Shown: positions 43,201 through 53,379 of the stretch, in pieces
Layout: each line of letters begins with the position of its first letter
Position numbering within the stretch: the first letter of the stretch is position 1
Assembly: GCA_037178975.1 (NCBI GenBank)
Contig: JASJZH010000005.1
Coordinates: 9,944,501 to 10,008,500, forward strand
Direction: 5' to 3'
Source: Oscheius tipulae
Lineage: Eukaryota > Nematoda > Chromadorea > Rhabditida > Rhabditidae
Length of the DNA stretch: 64,000 nt
Translations under genes and position numbers: made by a program
Notes under the pieces: model-generated
Told to the model about the DNA's origin: nothing
The model's database searches: none
Seen by the model: the letters and a program-made list of their open reading frames with translations, nothing else

Positions 43201-46200
43201 AACCCACGTTCGGCTCCAACCGAATGCGTTAACCACTAGGTCACGACGGACGGCCCACCAGTAACGTCTCGGAAAAATTTGTGCAAGCTTGGTCGAATGG
43301 TTATAGTCCATTTCGAACGAATAGCGGCAGTGAGCCAATTTTTTAAAGGTTTTTCGAAAACGAAAAACCGGGTCCCATTACGGATCACGGAATTTAAAAT
43401 TTCTTCGACAATTTCAACTTTGCTTGTTTCCATATATTTTTTCGCTACCGATGTCGAAGAAGAAGAAGCTCCAACCAGGGACGAATGGTCCATGGACTAG
43501 TCCCTGGTTGGAGCCAGTATTGGACGCAATGGTATTTGTCCTAGTCCTTCAGCTTAGCCTGCACCGATATTGCATTAATCGCGCAATGCCAGGTTGCGCG
43601 GTCTACGGGTCGCACTGTCGGGGTTCGGATCTGGGTTAAGAAATTTATTTTGGTTTACTGCCGCTATTCGTTGGAAATGGACTATAACACTCACGTCTAG
43701 TAATCTTAATCATCCAGGTTCGATCCCGCCCGAGGGGATTTCATTTCGCGTTCTTATGTTTTCGACTGCGCTGAACACATTTCTTGTCTTAGTTTGTCTC
43801 GAAAAATTTATTAAATCACTTTTCACTTCTTTACCTTTCTCTTTCAAGAGAGAGGCAGAGTGCCTCTAAGCATCTGTAGTTCAAAGAGAGTACAGTAACG
43901 CTTCATTTGCAGGGAGATTATCATCTGGCTATGGTCCAGAGAATCAATGAGCCCGACGACAAAGACCCGACGTACGATCTGGTCGGCGTGGTTACACTGG
44001 AAGATATCGTCGAAGAGATCCTTCAAGCCGAGATTGTAGACGAGACCGACGCCATAATGGACAACGTTCACCGAGCCAAGAGGAAAGGTGGACAGCAGGT
44101 AGGAAACTCCTTTTTCTTGTTCCCCTAATGTCACGTCGAGATCTCAAGTGGCTGCCTTTTTGACAAATGGTTGATTGCCTCTCTCGGAGAAGCTCAGCCA
44201 GGCATATGACTTTTTCGGGGATCCAGAGGTCAGCAATAGACTCGCGACATTGTTTATTTATATCGCGTGCCGTCACTGATTCTGGTAGTAAAGTGGCATT
44301 AACAGCTGCGTGAAAGTGCGTCTTTGAAATTCTGGAGAGTGTTTCAACCCGGAAATGAGGCTGAGACGCAAGGAAGCTCTACTGTTCTTAGGATGAACTT
44401 TTGATATGGAACTATGGGATCTGCAGAAAGCTTTTAAAGATTGTATAGAGAGACAGGAAATGATCGACGATTACTTTATTGTAATTGTCATCTGCAACAT
44501 GACGCTTCCTTCCACATTCTAATGACTGTTTACCAGATCGACTAGTAATTTTCTGCATTGCTTTTTTTCTAACTTCGTTATCTCACAGTCAAGAATTTCT
44601 TACACAATCCATGAAAATATTTTACTATCAGAGAAGGTAATGTAACTACTATTCACTTATCGTTTTTCATAGAAACAGAATGAAGCAAACTTCCTGCTGC
44701 ATTCCCCCGCACTCGATGCGCAAATAGAATTATGGAAATCATCTCCCAAGAGGGCAACTTGTCACTCATGAGGCCATTTTCTGAAAAACGAGGTGGATTT
44801 CACTGAGTAGGTGTTAATTAAACCTTCTGTGACGAATCTAATCCCAATTATGAAGCTCTGCCAAATATTATTCTTTCGTGTGAAATAGCCCCTGCTCCCT
44901 CTCTCTGCACTGGACTCCGCCTCCCTTTCCATTTCTCTGTGCGAGAGAGAGAGAATGCTTCGTCCGCCCTCTTTCGTACCGAACGGCTCTCCTCGAAGCC
45001 TACGAGAAGTTTCTTTCGTTTCTCTTCGAGACGATGCTAGTTATGTCCCTTCTGCACCTAGAGTACCCAGCCAGTTTAACTCCACATGGTGTCAGTACAT
45101 GGCCACACTTATTTCTATGATCTTGGTCAGCTCCAGCCTCATGTATATCGTGATTTTATGGAAGTCACGACTGAAAGGTACAACTTTGTCTCCACTTTTT
45201 GGGAGAAGCGAGGGTGGCACGTGTTTTCAAACAACGGTTGACAGCTGGGTGCGACCGAGAGCAGTTGTCAGCTAGGAAAGTTGCAATGAGTTTGTGCTCG
45301 AGACCCCATCTTGAACTACACGTAATTCTGGCAAGACTGGCACACGATACTCGCTCCACGAGAGCCCATAAAATTGCTTTCTTCCGCTAATTTACCCCAT
45401 TTTCCTTCAGACGCGTGATGTCGTTTGTTTCTCGGATGCCGATATGCACTGCGTCATCTCGGTCCAGATGCAAATCGTCACCTACCAATGGCTCACGGCG
45501 AATCATCGTGCCTTCAATAGCGACATGATCACCCAAAATGTCCTCGAGAAACTCATTCGTCAGCACTGCCGCCGGGTAAGCTTTGGCGATCAAAACACCA
45601 GATTTGATTTCCTCTCAAAGTTCGCAGCTCGTTCTCTTAAGACACAGAGAGACAGAGTGTTGGAGACATTGACAGATTTCTTTTTTTAGGTCGAGTTGAC
45701 GCATCTGCCCCATGAGATGTATGCTCGCAATGCTGGAATTCCGAAACACGCAAAGCTGTTCACTAAGGGCGAGTACTCGGAACGATTTATCTTGATTCTG
45801 GAAGGAAGGGCTCTCGTAACAATTGGGCAAGATCAGATGACTTTCGAAGCTGGTCCCTGGCATGCTTTCGGCACGGAAATGCTCGAGAGACTCGTGGATC
45901 GTTGTGAGAAAGACAAGGAAGAACCTGCACACTCTAAATCTTCTCTCAGTGTTGACAAGGTTGCTTTGGCTTTTCAAACTCTAAAACGACGGCTGGTTGT
46001 ATATACAGCCGTTCTATTTTATTCGAGAATCATCTGCATTTTCTTCGTCCTACACTCGCCCACTCCCTAATCGAGTTTTGCAGAAACTCGGCTTCCTTCC
46101 GGACTACTCGGTCGTTGTGAGAGACGACTGTACCTACTTGGAGATCACAGCCAACACTTGGCTCCTGGCCTACAAAACGACATTGATCAGCCGTGGTGGA

Positions 46201-47424
46201 ACTAGGTAAATACTCTTATTTTGTTCTGTGTGGCTTGTGCGCACCGCTTCCCCTTGTTTCTTCCCTATGTGACTGTGAACTAACTCAAGATGGCCATCGG
46301 TCGAACTACTGACGGAATGTGGCATGCATCGGAGCTATACAGCCGGTTGCGCTCTCAACCTGCGTGGAATCGAGACGGTGGTTGAGGACGAGACGGAAGA
46401 CAAACAACCTCTGCTGTAGGTCTTATCCTGGCCTTTGTTCTTTTGCTCCCTTGTGACTACAGTATAGCTGGCACGTATGTTGTGCTGTGATCCTGATCTT
46501 GCTCACATGTCTTAACTGGTATTAAAGCTTTATCTCTCAGTCTCCACTTTTGCAGATCCTCATTCATCGAAGTTGAGCAGTCCAGTCCGTTAGGTGTTCG
46601 GACTCTGTCACGAACCAGTCTCGATGAGCGCAGAAATCTTCTCGTCCATCCACAGGTAAGCCAACTTGTGTAGTAAGGCAGCTATTGAAAACACGAAAAA
46701 TTCTAGTTAACTCGCTGGCAGTCGCGTAGGGGAACGTGCGTATAAGTGAGAGGTCAGTTCAGTAGCTCCAGTTCCGTTGTGTGGCTCTATTGCTAATCTC
46801 CTACTCCTCTTCTACCGTCTTCTGTCACCGCTCTACTGGCATGGGTGTGGAAAACTGTTTTGTTCGTAGTCATTGGTTTCCAGCGTAGAAGAAATGATTG
46901 ACTTTTTGAGGGGACTTAAAATTTAGTCTAAGACATCGCTGTCTCACTGTCTCTGTGTCTAGCTGCTTAAAGTAATCTCCCCCCAAAGAAGTTCTTTCGT
47001 TAGCCAAAGAACTCTTCCTCAAACATTTTCCTGGCCCAGAGACATGGATTCTTGATTAGAAACATGAAGTACATATCAAGCAAAAGTAGTTTTCCTGGCT
47101 GTGACCAGCTTGTCGAGTTGTTTTGAGTTATAAGAGGAACTTGCGGGACCTTTCGAGACAAACAAGATTTGCGCTATAAAATAGTCCCGCCAGGGCAGCT
47201 TTCAGAGATCATTTGGAAAGCAACTTTTTTTTAGGTGTAAGATGCATGACCAAAGAGAGCCTTATTGTTGAAGAACAAGTAATCAATGATTTCAGCTGGA
47301 AGTAGTTCGTCGAAACGGCAAAAACCGTAGTGCCAGTGAGTCGGAACATATTGAGCTTCTGCCTCGCAACGGTCTGGAACACGGCTCTCCTCTGAGTGAC
47401 CGTTCTGTCCTCTCTCAAATCTAG
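40292..47424 (+). CDS. cnnm: CNNM / ancient conserved domain protein (magnesium transport regulator)
   Basis: Membrane protein of the CNNM family, implicated in magnesium efflux. Two 5' exons (40292-40317, 40360-40511) give the signal peptide [19 protein letters not shown] and are inferred; their junction to the next exon is unresolved. The ectodomain includes [13 protein letters not shown] and [14 protein letters not shown]. The DUF21 membrane domain reads [35 protein letters not shown] and [18 protein letters not shown]. The CBS pair has [42 protein letters not shown] and [22 protein letters not shown] cyclic-nucleotide-binding-like domain follows ([30 protein letters not shown]). A Ser-rich tail ends ...[10 protein letters not shown] at 47424. 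The large introns carry SINEs, nested palindromes at 43.3-43.7 kb and an unrelated open frame at 44,955. The CBS-to-CNBH junction GGQQ-TRDVV is in phase. Confidence 0.9.
43040..43275 (-). mobile_element. tRNA-derived SINE in a CNNM intron
   Basis: The minus strand has GTCGTGACCTAGTGGTTAACG (A box) and TTGGTTCGATACCCGCCGAG (B box) separated by about 30 bases, followed by the shared SINE body. It is the best-preserved tRNA head of the family in this window. Confidence 0.7.
43301..43687. mobile_element. Foldback element with nested palindromes in a CNNM intron
   Basis: Outer arms at 43301-43345 and 43645-43687 are inverted copies (TTATAGTCCATTTCGAACGA against TATAGTCCATTTCCAACGA), so two SINE heads face each other. 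The centre holds a second palindrome: GCTCCAACCAGGGAC at 43468-43482 pairs perfectly with 43500-43514. Its 17-base loop itself contains the palindrome GTCCATGGAC. Confidence 0.8.
43688..43840 (+). mobile_element. tRNA-derived SINE tail in a CNNM intron
   Basis: A B box in CCAGGTTCGATCCCGCCCGAG (written here without its flanks) is followed by the tail TCTTAGTTTGTCTCG and AAATCACTTTTC, which matches the tail of the copy in the neprilysin intron. Confidence 0.6.
44955..45275 (+). CDS. Possible nested single-pass membrane protein in a CNNM intron
   Basis: An ATG directly after a GAGAGAGAGAGA run opens a frame reading [20 protein letters not shown]. It continues into a hydrophobic segment, [20 protein letters not shown], followed by basic residues WKSRLK. 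A good donor (AAAG|GTACAA) occurs at 45177. Splicing to the next CNNM exon would be out of frame and stop after two codons, while unspliced it runs to 45275. I do not recognise the protein. It could be a nested gene, an alternative first exon, or chance. Confidence 0.3.
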   Translation: MLRPPSFVPNGSPRSLREVSFVSLRDDASYVPSAPRVPSQFNSTWCQYMATLISMILVSSSLMYIVILWKSRLKGTTLSPLFGRSEGGTCFQTTVDSWVRPRAVVS

Positions 47425-47684
47425 ATGTTGTTACTCTTCCCCCAGCCCATCAGAATTCCAATTCACTTTAAAGTCCCACAACCTCTCCTCTTCCTGTATA
47501 CAAAACATCCTGTGCCTTTGTCTAGTCCCTACAGTGCCATTCCCCATCAAAATTACAGAAGAAAATCCAAGAGAATGCCATTCCGACTCCAAGAGAGAGA
47601 GCTTGTATATATTTTGTGTAGACCTCTGTCAAGTGGCTTTATTTTTGTGTATATATAACAAATTGGATAGAAGAGAATTATATA

Positions 47685-50600
47685 TTTACGAGCTCTTACA
47701 GCGAGAGAAACAGCCTGTCTTTTGTTGGGGTCGAGGAGAGAGGATCACGCCGCTGGCTCGGATGTCCACGTCTTCCACCGCCATCAGCTCTCTGCTTCCT
47801 TTGGTTTTAGTCATTTTCATAGCCTACCTTGAAAGTGTGAGCATGGCGCTTTCCACATTGCTACCATCTTTGGCACTAGTTTCTACAAAGAGCGTTCCAA
47901 GAGCAGCTGCCATAGCTGCTCCTTCACTGGTTGGCACTCCTTCTGTCGCTCCGAGACGAAGATCCTTCTTGTTTCCGATTAGGATCACGGGAATTGATCG
48001 CTCGACGGATTCCTGAAGAGATCATGAACTGTTTTATGGAAAATGAATGGATCCACATATGCTTTTGATTGAGTGGATTGACTCAACTCTGTCTCTCCGT
48101 TTTTTTTCTCTTTTTTTTAAGCCTCAATCTTTCTGGCCCTCTGTCTCCCTGTTCTTCTGTCTCACTGTCTCTCTGTCTAGACTAGACGGAAGACCCTTTA
48201 GTTTTACACCTCCATGTGTTCGCATTCCTCATATCCAACCCCGCATTTCCGTTAAGAATTTCATTTCAAAACTCTCGTTCTATCGGCACAGCATGGCTCA
48301 TAAATAGCTTCGCCCATTACAGTCTTCCATTCTGCTCACCTTGATTGTCTCTACCCACTCTCGAACCCTGATAAACGAGTGTTCCGAGGAGACATCATAG
48401 ACCAAAAGGGCCCCGTCTGCCCTCCGGAAGTAGGACTTGCACAGCGAGCGAAATCTGGAAAAGGTTGCATGATGAAAAGAGAATTCTGCAGAGAGGAAAC
48501 CTCTCCTGACCGGCAGTGTCCCATAATTGCAGAGCCACGTTGTGACCATCAATGCAGACCGTTTTCACGTGGAAGTCGACCCCTTGAGTCGAATCATTAC
48601 TAGTCTAATGGCAGAATTACCAAGGGTACTAGGAAGTTGACTACTGAACTGTCCACTGACAATTCTCGTGACTAAGCTGCTCTTGCCGACGGCTGCATCA
48701 CCACAGGTGACCACACGGAAGGTTCTTTCCGCTGGACCTGTAGCTTCATGATAGCCCTGAAACATTTTTTGTTATTTTCGTTGTACGGATATAGTACCAC
48801 ACTGTTAACAGCGTCGCCTTTCGGTTTCACCGTCTCAGCAGTGTATTCGAAGCCATCGATGATTTCTAAAAAGGGTCTTCGATACCTTGGCCGATTCAAA
48901 GTACCGTCATCATCATATGGGGTTATTGGAGCTGGTTGCGGGGACAACATTCTCTGACTGGCTGGAGTCGTAGGTGTCAGGAGTTGTGAGGAAGGACTTC
49001 TGTTCATCTCATAAGGAGACGGAGTTCTCTGGAGAATTGCATCACTGTACATGGACATGCCAGACGCAGCAATATAAAGACGAAAAAACAAAAAGACGAA
49101 AAGACAAAAAGACAAAGAGACAGCGAGACAGAGAAACAGAGAGACAGAGAGACAGAGAGACAAAGAGACAGAGGGACTGAGAGACAGAGTGATAGAGAGA
49201 TTAAGGGGGAGTCATAGGTATATGAGGATCCAAACTTTTTGACCTACCAAATTGAACTGTTTGATTACACTTGCTCGATTGTCCAGGACCTCTCGGAGGT
49301 TTTCATTAGTGTCGTGTAGCTTCCTGTTTGCGTCTCTGAAGAAAGACTCCCAGACGCTCGAAGGAAAACTCACAACAAAAGTTGTAGCTGCCTGGCGGCC
49401 CCTTCATTCTCCTGCAAGGCCGAAGCTGCCTCGTCTCGTTCTCTTTCCAATTCCGAAGTTTTCAAGTCATAGTCTGCTCGAGTATGTGCCAGTTCGGATT
49501 TGATCATGGCTAGTTCGAGATGGTTCTCGGCCATGGATCGACGGAGTTCGTTGTTCTCCTGGCTCACTTCCTGAAATATTTCTATCTTCTTATCACTGAT
49601 TATTCAAAAATACCTGTAGTTTGGACTGGAGCTCCTTTTGATGACTGAGCTTTTCGCCTTCTCTCTGTAGAACATGCTCCATCTTCTCTAGACGGCGAAT
49701 GTTATCCTTCATCTCTCGCATTTCCTCTTCCAGTTTCAGTTTCATTTCCTCCTTTTCTCTTGTCAGACGCTCTCTTTCCTAGAATCAAAGTTCGTAGAAT
49801 TTTTTACTCCAACTCTTTCCATAGACAGAGACAGAGATAAAGAGACCTACCTCCTCTCGTGCCTTCCGTTCTGCCTGTTTCAAATGAATGTCAATTTCCG
49901 TCTCAACCTCCTCCATTCTCCGATTGTACATCTCCTTTTCGCTCTGATAAACATGCTGAAGACGCTCATTTTCCGTCTTCTTCTCCTTGATTTCCTTGTA
50001 AAATGAGCCAACAACCTGACTTATTAAGTTCGGGTTTGATTCGCACACTCACCTTCTCGTACTTCCTCAGCAACTGGTGCATTCCAGCGTTCTGGAGCTG
50101 CTCGTAGAGGAGAACCACCTCGTCCTGGCAGGGTAGAGCGAAGTCAACACTCATATTTGTATCTGATTCCGAATGATACTCTTCTATTGGCCGAAGAAGG
50201 TTCGGCCTCTGCTGGTTTAAACTAGTAGAGAAAGAGAATGAGAAAATTACGGATATTGAAGAGTCATAGTCGCTATCGAAAACCTCTTCCTCTCGAGATA
50301 TTCTCACAGGTTCCGGGCTGACAGGATCATGAAGACTGGCTCTTCTTCCCATGCCGTTCAAACCTGAAGAGTCAGTTTATTGAGGAAAGTACAAGGTTTG
50401 GTGACAGATAGAAAGAGAAAAAGTATACCGGAATGTTCTCCCTTCAGTACGACATCTTCAAATCCGTTGATGAATTCTTCCTTATCAATGGTTCCCGAGC
50501 CGTCGGCATCTAGCTGGGCGAAAATGAAGGCAATGTCCTTAATAGATACAATACAAAACGAGCTTGGTGGTTCTCACGGTTTGACTGAGCTGTGGACAAA

Positions 50601-50685
50601 CACGAACGAGGTCCTGTTCGGTGAGATGTCCTCTCCCGGAGACGTCGCAGATGGTGAAGAGTTGCTCGACGTGTCCCCGCGACAT
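47685..50685 (-). CDS. rsef-1: RASEF/Rab45-type GTPase with EF-hand and coiled coil
   Basis: Large atypical Rab GTPase. The start [20 protein letters not shown] opens a first EF-hand-like region, and [21 protein letters not shown] is a canonical EF-hand loop. A long charged coiled coil ([40 protein letters not shown]) is followed by a Ser/Pro-rich linker ([18 protein letters not shown]). The Rab domain has the P-loop [41 protein letters not shown] and [10 protein letters not shown]. These correspond to G1, G3, G4 and G5, all intact. The C-terminus, CFSRCKSS, places a cysteine four from the end, so prenylation in CAAX register is possible. The domain order is that of human RASEF and C. elegans rsef-1. 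It is tail to tail with CNNM, 260 bp apart. An intron at 49.08-49.2 kb is mostly GAGACA repeat. Confidence 0.93.
49075..49200. repeat. GAGACA tract in an RSEF intron
   Basis: The cleanest of the tracts, with AGAGACAG units in near-tandem arrangement on the plus strand. Relative to the host gene it is pyrimidine-rich and precedes the exon encoding [14 protein letters not shown]. Confidence 0.8.
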
Positions 50686-51499
50686 GTTGGCCCTATGAAC
50701 GTGTGGGATAGTATCTCTGTATTGGCCCCCGTTACGAAATAGTTTCTCTCTGTGTGTAAAGCAAATATGGAATGAGCTCCCTGACCACATGGCTGGAACG
50801 GATTGAAGCGAGAGACGATTATGGGCAACACACAGTCCTATCGATTGAGACTCTCTGATCCAAGCATACCACGGTCGTTCATATCTCGCACACACAAACA
50901 GATCCTTTTGTATTGTTCAGAACTGTTTTGCTAGTCGGATTGAAGCAGTATTTAAAGAAGTCATGATATAGGTCGAATCCCTAATCGCTATGTAGGCGAC
51001 CGTTAGACAGTTTATTATTTTTGAGAGATCTGTAGTGTTTCTAGCGGAATCGAAATTAATATGACCATACTTGTTATTCCACACGTGCAACAATGTCCGG
51101 GGGACAGAGAAGGAAGAACTAGCATTCATAACAAAACTTTATAAACGATACGAAATGATGAGAACTCGAGTTCAGCGAGTTACGAAATATGAACAATGTG
51201 TGTTAGTTTCCCAACTCGTATGCACAGCTGGATCTACGGGGCCCGTTGTCGACAGGACTGTCGGGAGTGGATGGAGATACGATGTCAAGAAATGAAGCAG
51301 TCAGCTTTTATTTTCTTCGAAGAAGGCAGTGACAGGTACAGAAAGACAGAGAGAGCCCAAAAGTGAGTATCAGGGTTACAGAGAGTCAGACAGCCAGGAG
51401 GCAGAGAGACATAGGAACAGAGAGGCATAGCGATAGAGAAACAGAAGGACACACAAACACAGAGACAGAGAGAGCAAGAGGCAGCGACATTTGCTTAAT

Positions 51500-51580
51500 C
51501 TTGTAGCCAGTTCGTCGGTTGGTTAGCTCGTCTAGTGAACGAAAGACCGGGGTTCGGTCCCGGCCGATTACTACTTAGTA
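51500..51580 (+). mobile_element. tRNA-derived SINE head
   Basis: Reads GTCGGTTGGTTAGCTCGTC (A box) and GGGGTTCGGTCCCGGCCG (B box) about 30 bases apart. It lies directly beside the 3' tail of LINE copy B, pointing into it. Confidence 0.6.
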
Positions 51581-51597
51581 TTATTTATTGCGTTATT

Positions 51598-51978
51598 CTA
51601 GTCTATGCGACTAGCGTAGATATTCCATTCTTCGGCATCTCGGTGCCACCAGTCCGTGCCCGCTAACTCCCGAATCTCATCTTCCCATCGTTGACGCCTC
51701 CCGCCTCTAGATCTTTTGCCTTCAAGTGGTGTCCATTCGGTAATAGTCCTGGTTCATCTGTTCCCGTTCATCTGTATTATCTTTTCCGCTCAAGTCATCT
51801 TGAGAGAGGATATCCTCTTTCTCCAGTCCACCAATTTTGTTCTTGCTCTTATCATCTCATTCTGCCATCTGTCAAGAGTAGTGACTCGTATCATTCTTCT
51901 TTCTATTCATCTTTGGCACACTTCGATGTATTTCTTGTCCGATTCCTTCAGTGTCCAGGTGCTGCATAGAGAGCTACA
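51598..51978 (-). mobile_element. 5'-truncated LINE, C-terminal end of reverse transcriptase (copy B)
   Basis: Same content as copy A at 21.3-21.7 kb (GGRRQRWEDEIRELAGTDWW and upstream pieces). From ATTCCATTC to GAGAGCTACA the two copies appear identical over more than 330 bp; they differ only in a short indel at the 3' side. Flanking sequence differs completely. Confidence 0.8.
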
Positions 51979-52370
51979 TCCCGGCCAACAGAAGTTATTT
52001 TTTATATATACGTTTCCAGATGTTTTTGATGCCGCTGAATTTATTCTTCCCATTAAGAGAGCCAGAAGGCACAGAGACAGACAGAGGGACTGAGAGTTAG
52101 AGAGACCGAAAGAGATACAGGAAGACATATAACAGTAGAGTTGAACAGTCCCCCTAAAGACATAGCTTTTCTATGGAAATACGATCAGAACCTCAACTTC
52201 AATCTCACAATCACACTGTAGGAAATTTACTATTTATATCTTTTTCGTTGTACCAACCCAAACTTTTTCGTCTTCTCCCGCCAAGCATTCCAAACCAGTT
52301 CCCTAGTTTTTGCTCTAGAATCACGAGAACCATCAGGTAAGGACAAAAGGTTGGACTGATAGCGACAAGA

Positions 52371-53379
52371 ATGCGTGTTCCAATTCTTCTTCTCCTGCTC
52401 GTCAGCCTCGTTCTTGGGTAGGTCTCTTCCTTCTGTTTCTCACTATTTTTAGTGGAATCTCCGGGATAGGCGGTTACGGAGGCTATGGCGGAGGTGGTAT
52501 TCGCGGCTACGGAGAGACTGGGTTTCATGGAGGAGGATACGGTCGTTCTGGCTACATGGGAGGTCTGAACGAGCCAGTGTCTGTCCCTCTCGGTAATATA
52601 GGCAAGTAATAAATGCTTTGTGCTGTTCTATTGAATTGTTTGTTCGCCAAAATCTCATCTCGAGCTCGAAAAATTCTGCCATAATCTACTTCCCAAAATT
52701 GCCTACAATCACCTCTCTTTACACCGTGATGATTCTTTTCATCAGACCATTGTCAAAAACTCGTAAAAACACGAAAATCGGAAAGATTAACTGGTTAATA
52801 TCGACGATAAATTACAACAGGGAAACAACAAAACATGACGGGGAGATCGTAAAACATGAGAGATATGACACATGCACGTAGTGGAGGAAAGGGACTGTTC
52901 ACAAAGCTCCGAAGAGGTAGTTGCCGGTGCGACGGAAGATGAAATTTCGACGGAGAGCGTGCTCAAAGTGACGCATCTGGAGTGCGTTGTCGAAGCCTTC
53001 GTCGAGGAACCAGCCCTTCGGCTCCTGAAAAGTTATTTTTGAGAAAGAATTCTTTGAAACAATGCATTTCAAAGAATTTCAATTTCTAGAACTACATCCA
53101 TTTTTTTAGGCCCGATTCGCTCCAGCAGTGGTCAATTGCATAACTGCCATCAAAAAGTTTGGCGCAACCCTCTTTTCACTACAAAGGGTGCCGCCTATGA
53201 TTCAGTGAAATTTGCGCGAAATCTCGATGTTCAACTTGATTGCTCAGAAAATGCTTTTACGAATTGCATGGGGTGAGTTGCGTTCTACGAGCCTTTTTCG
53301 AAGATTGAAGGGATGCCCCGGTTGTTCGGATTGCCAAACTTTCCATTATTTTCTGTGTCATCGAGATTTTAGAATTTGA
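52371..53379 (+). CDS. Small secreted Gly/Tyr-rich protein with a Cys-containing tail
   Basis: Four exons in phase: 52371-52417, 52453-52592, 53110-53272 and a 7-base coding end 53373-53379, giving about 118 residues. Signal peptide MRVPILLLLLVSLVLG; then a Gly/Tyr-rich segment (GGYGGYGGGGIRGYGETG) like those of nematode NLP/CNC antimicrobial peptides. The tail is not Gly-rich and has three cysteines (LHNCHQKVW; LDCSENAFTNCMG). If exon 2 is not spliced at 52592, a shorter 67-residue product would end at the TAA at 52607-52609. I do not recognise the tail. Exon 3 lies inside an intron of the antisense SPT3 gene, and the last SPT3 exon lies inside this gene's second intron. Extracellular function is inferred only from the signal peptide and composition. 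Confidence 0.65.

Larger units (their letters stand above)
50686..52370. other. Intergenic repeat-rich region
   Basis: Holds a GAGACA tract (51,340-51,490), a tRNA-like unit (51,500-51,575) and LINE copy B. The stretch 50,690-51,300 contains worn sequence reading IWNELPDHMA-like on the plus strand, which resembles a LINE end, but the evidence is too thin for a call. Confidence 0.5.

Noticed and set aside
43170-43250. tRNA-like sequences with A and B boxes (also at 4.2, 25.2, 36.1, 51.5 kb)
   Set aside because: No consistent acceptor-stem pairing, and they are joined to shared repeat bodies, so they are SINE heads rather than tRNA genes.
49075-49200. CRISPR-like or true tandem array
   Set aside because: Repeats are 8-mer, degenerate and without unique spacers; this is a simple-sequence tract in a eukaryotic intron.
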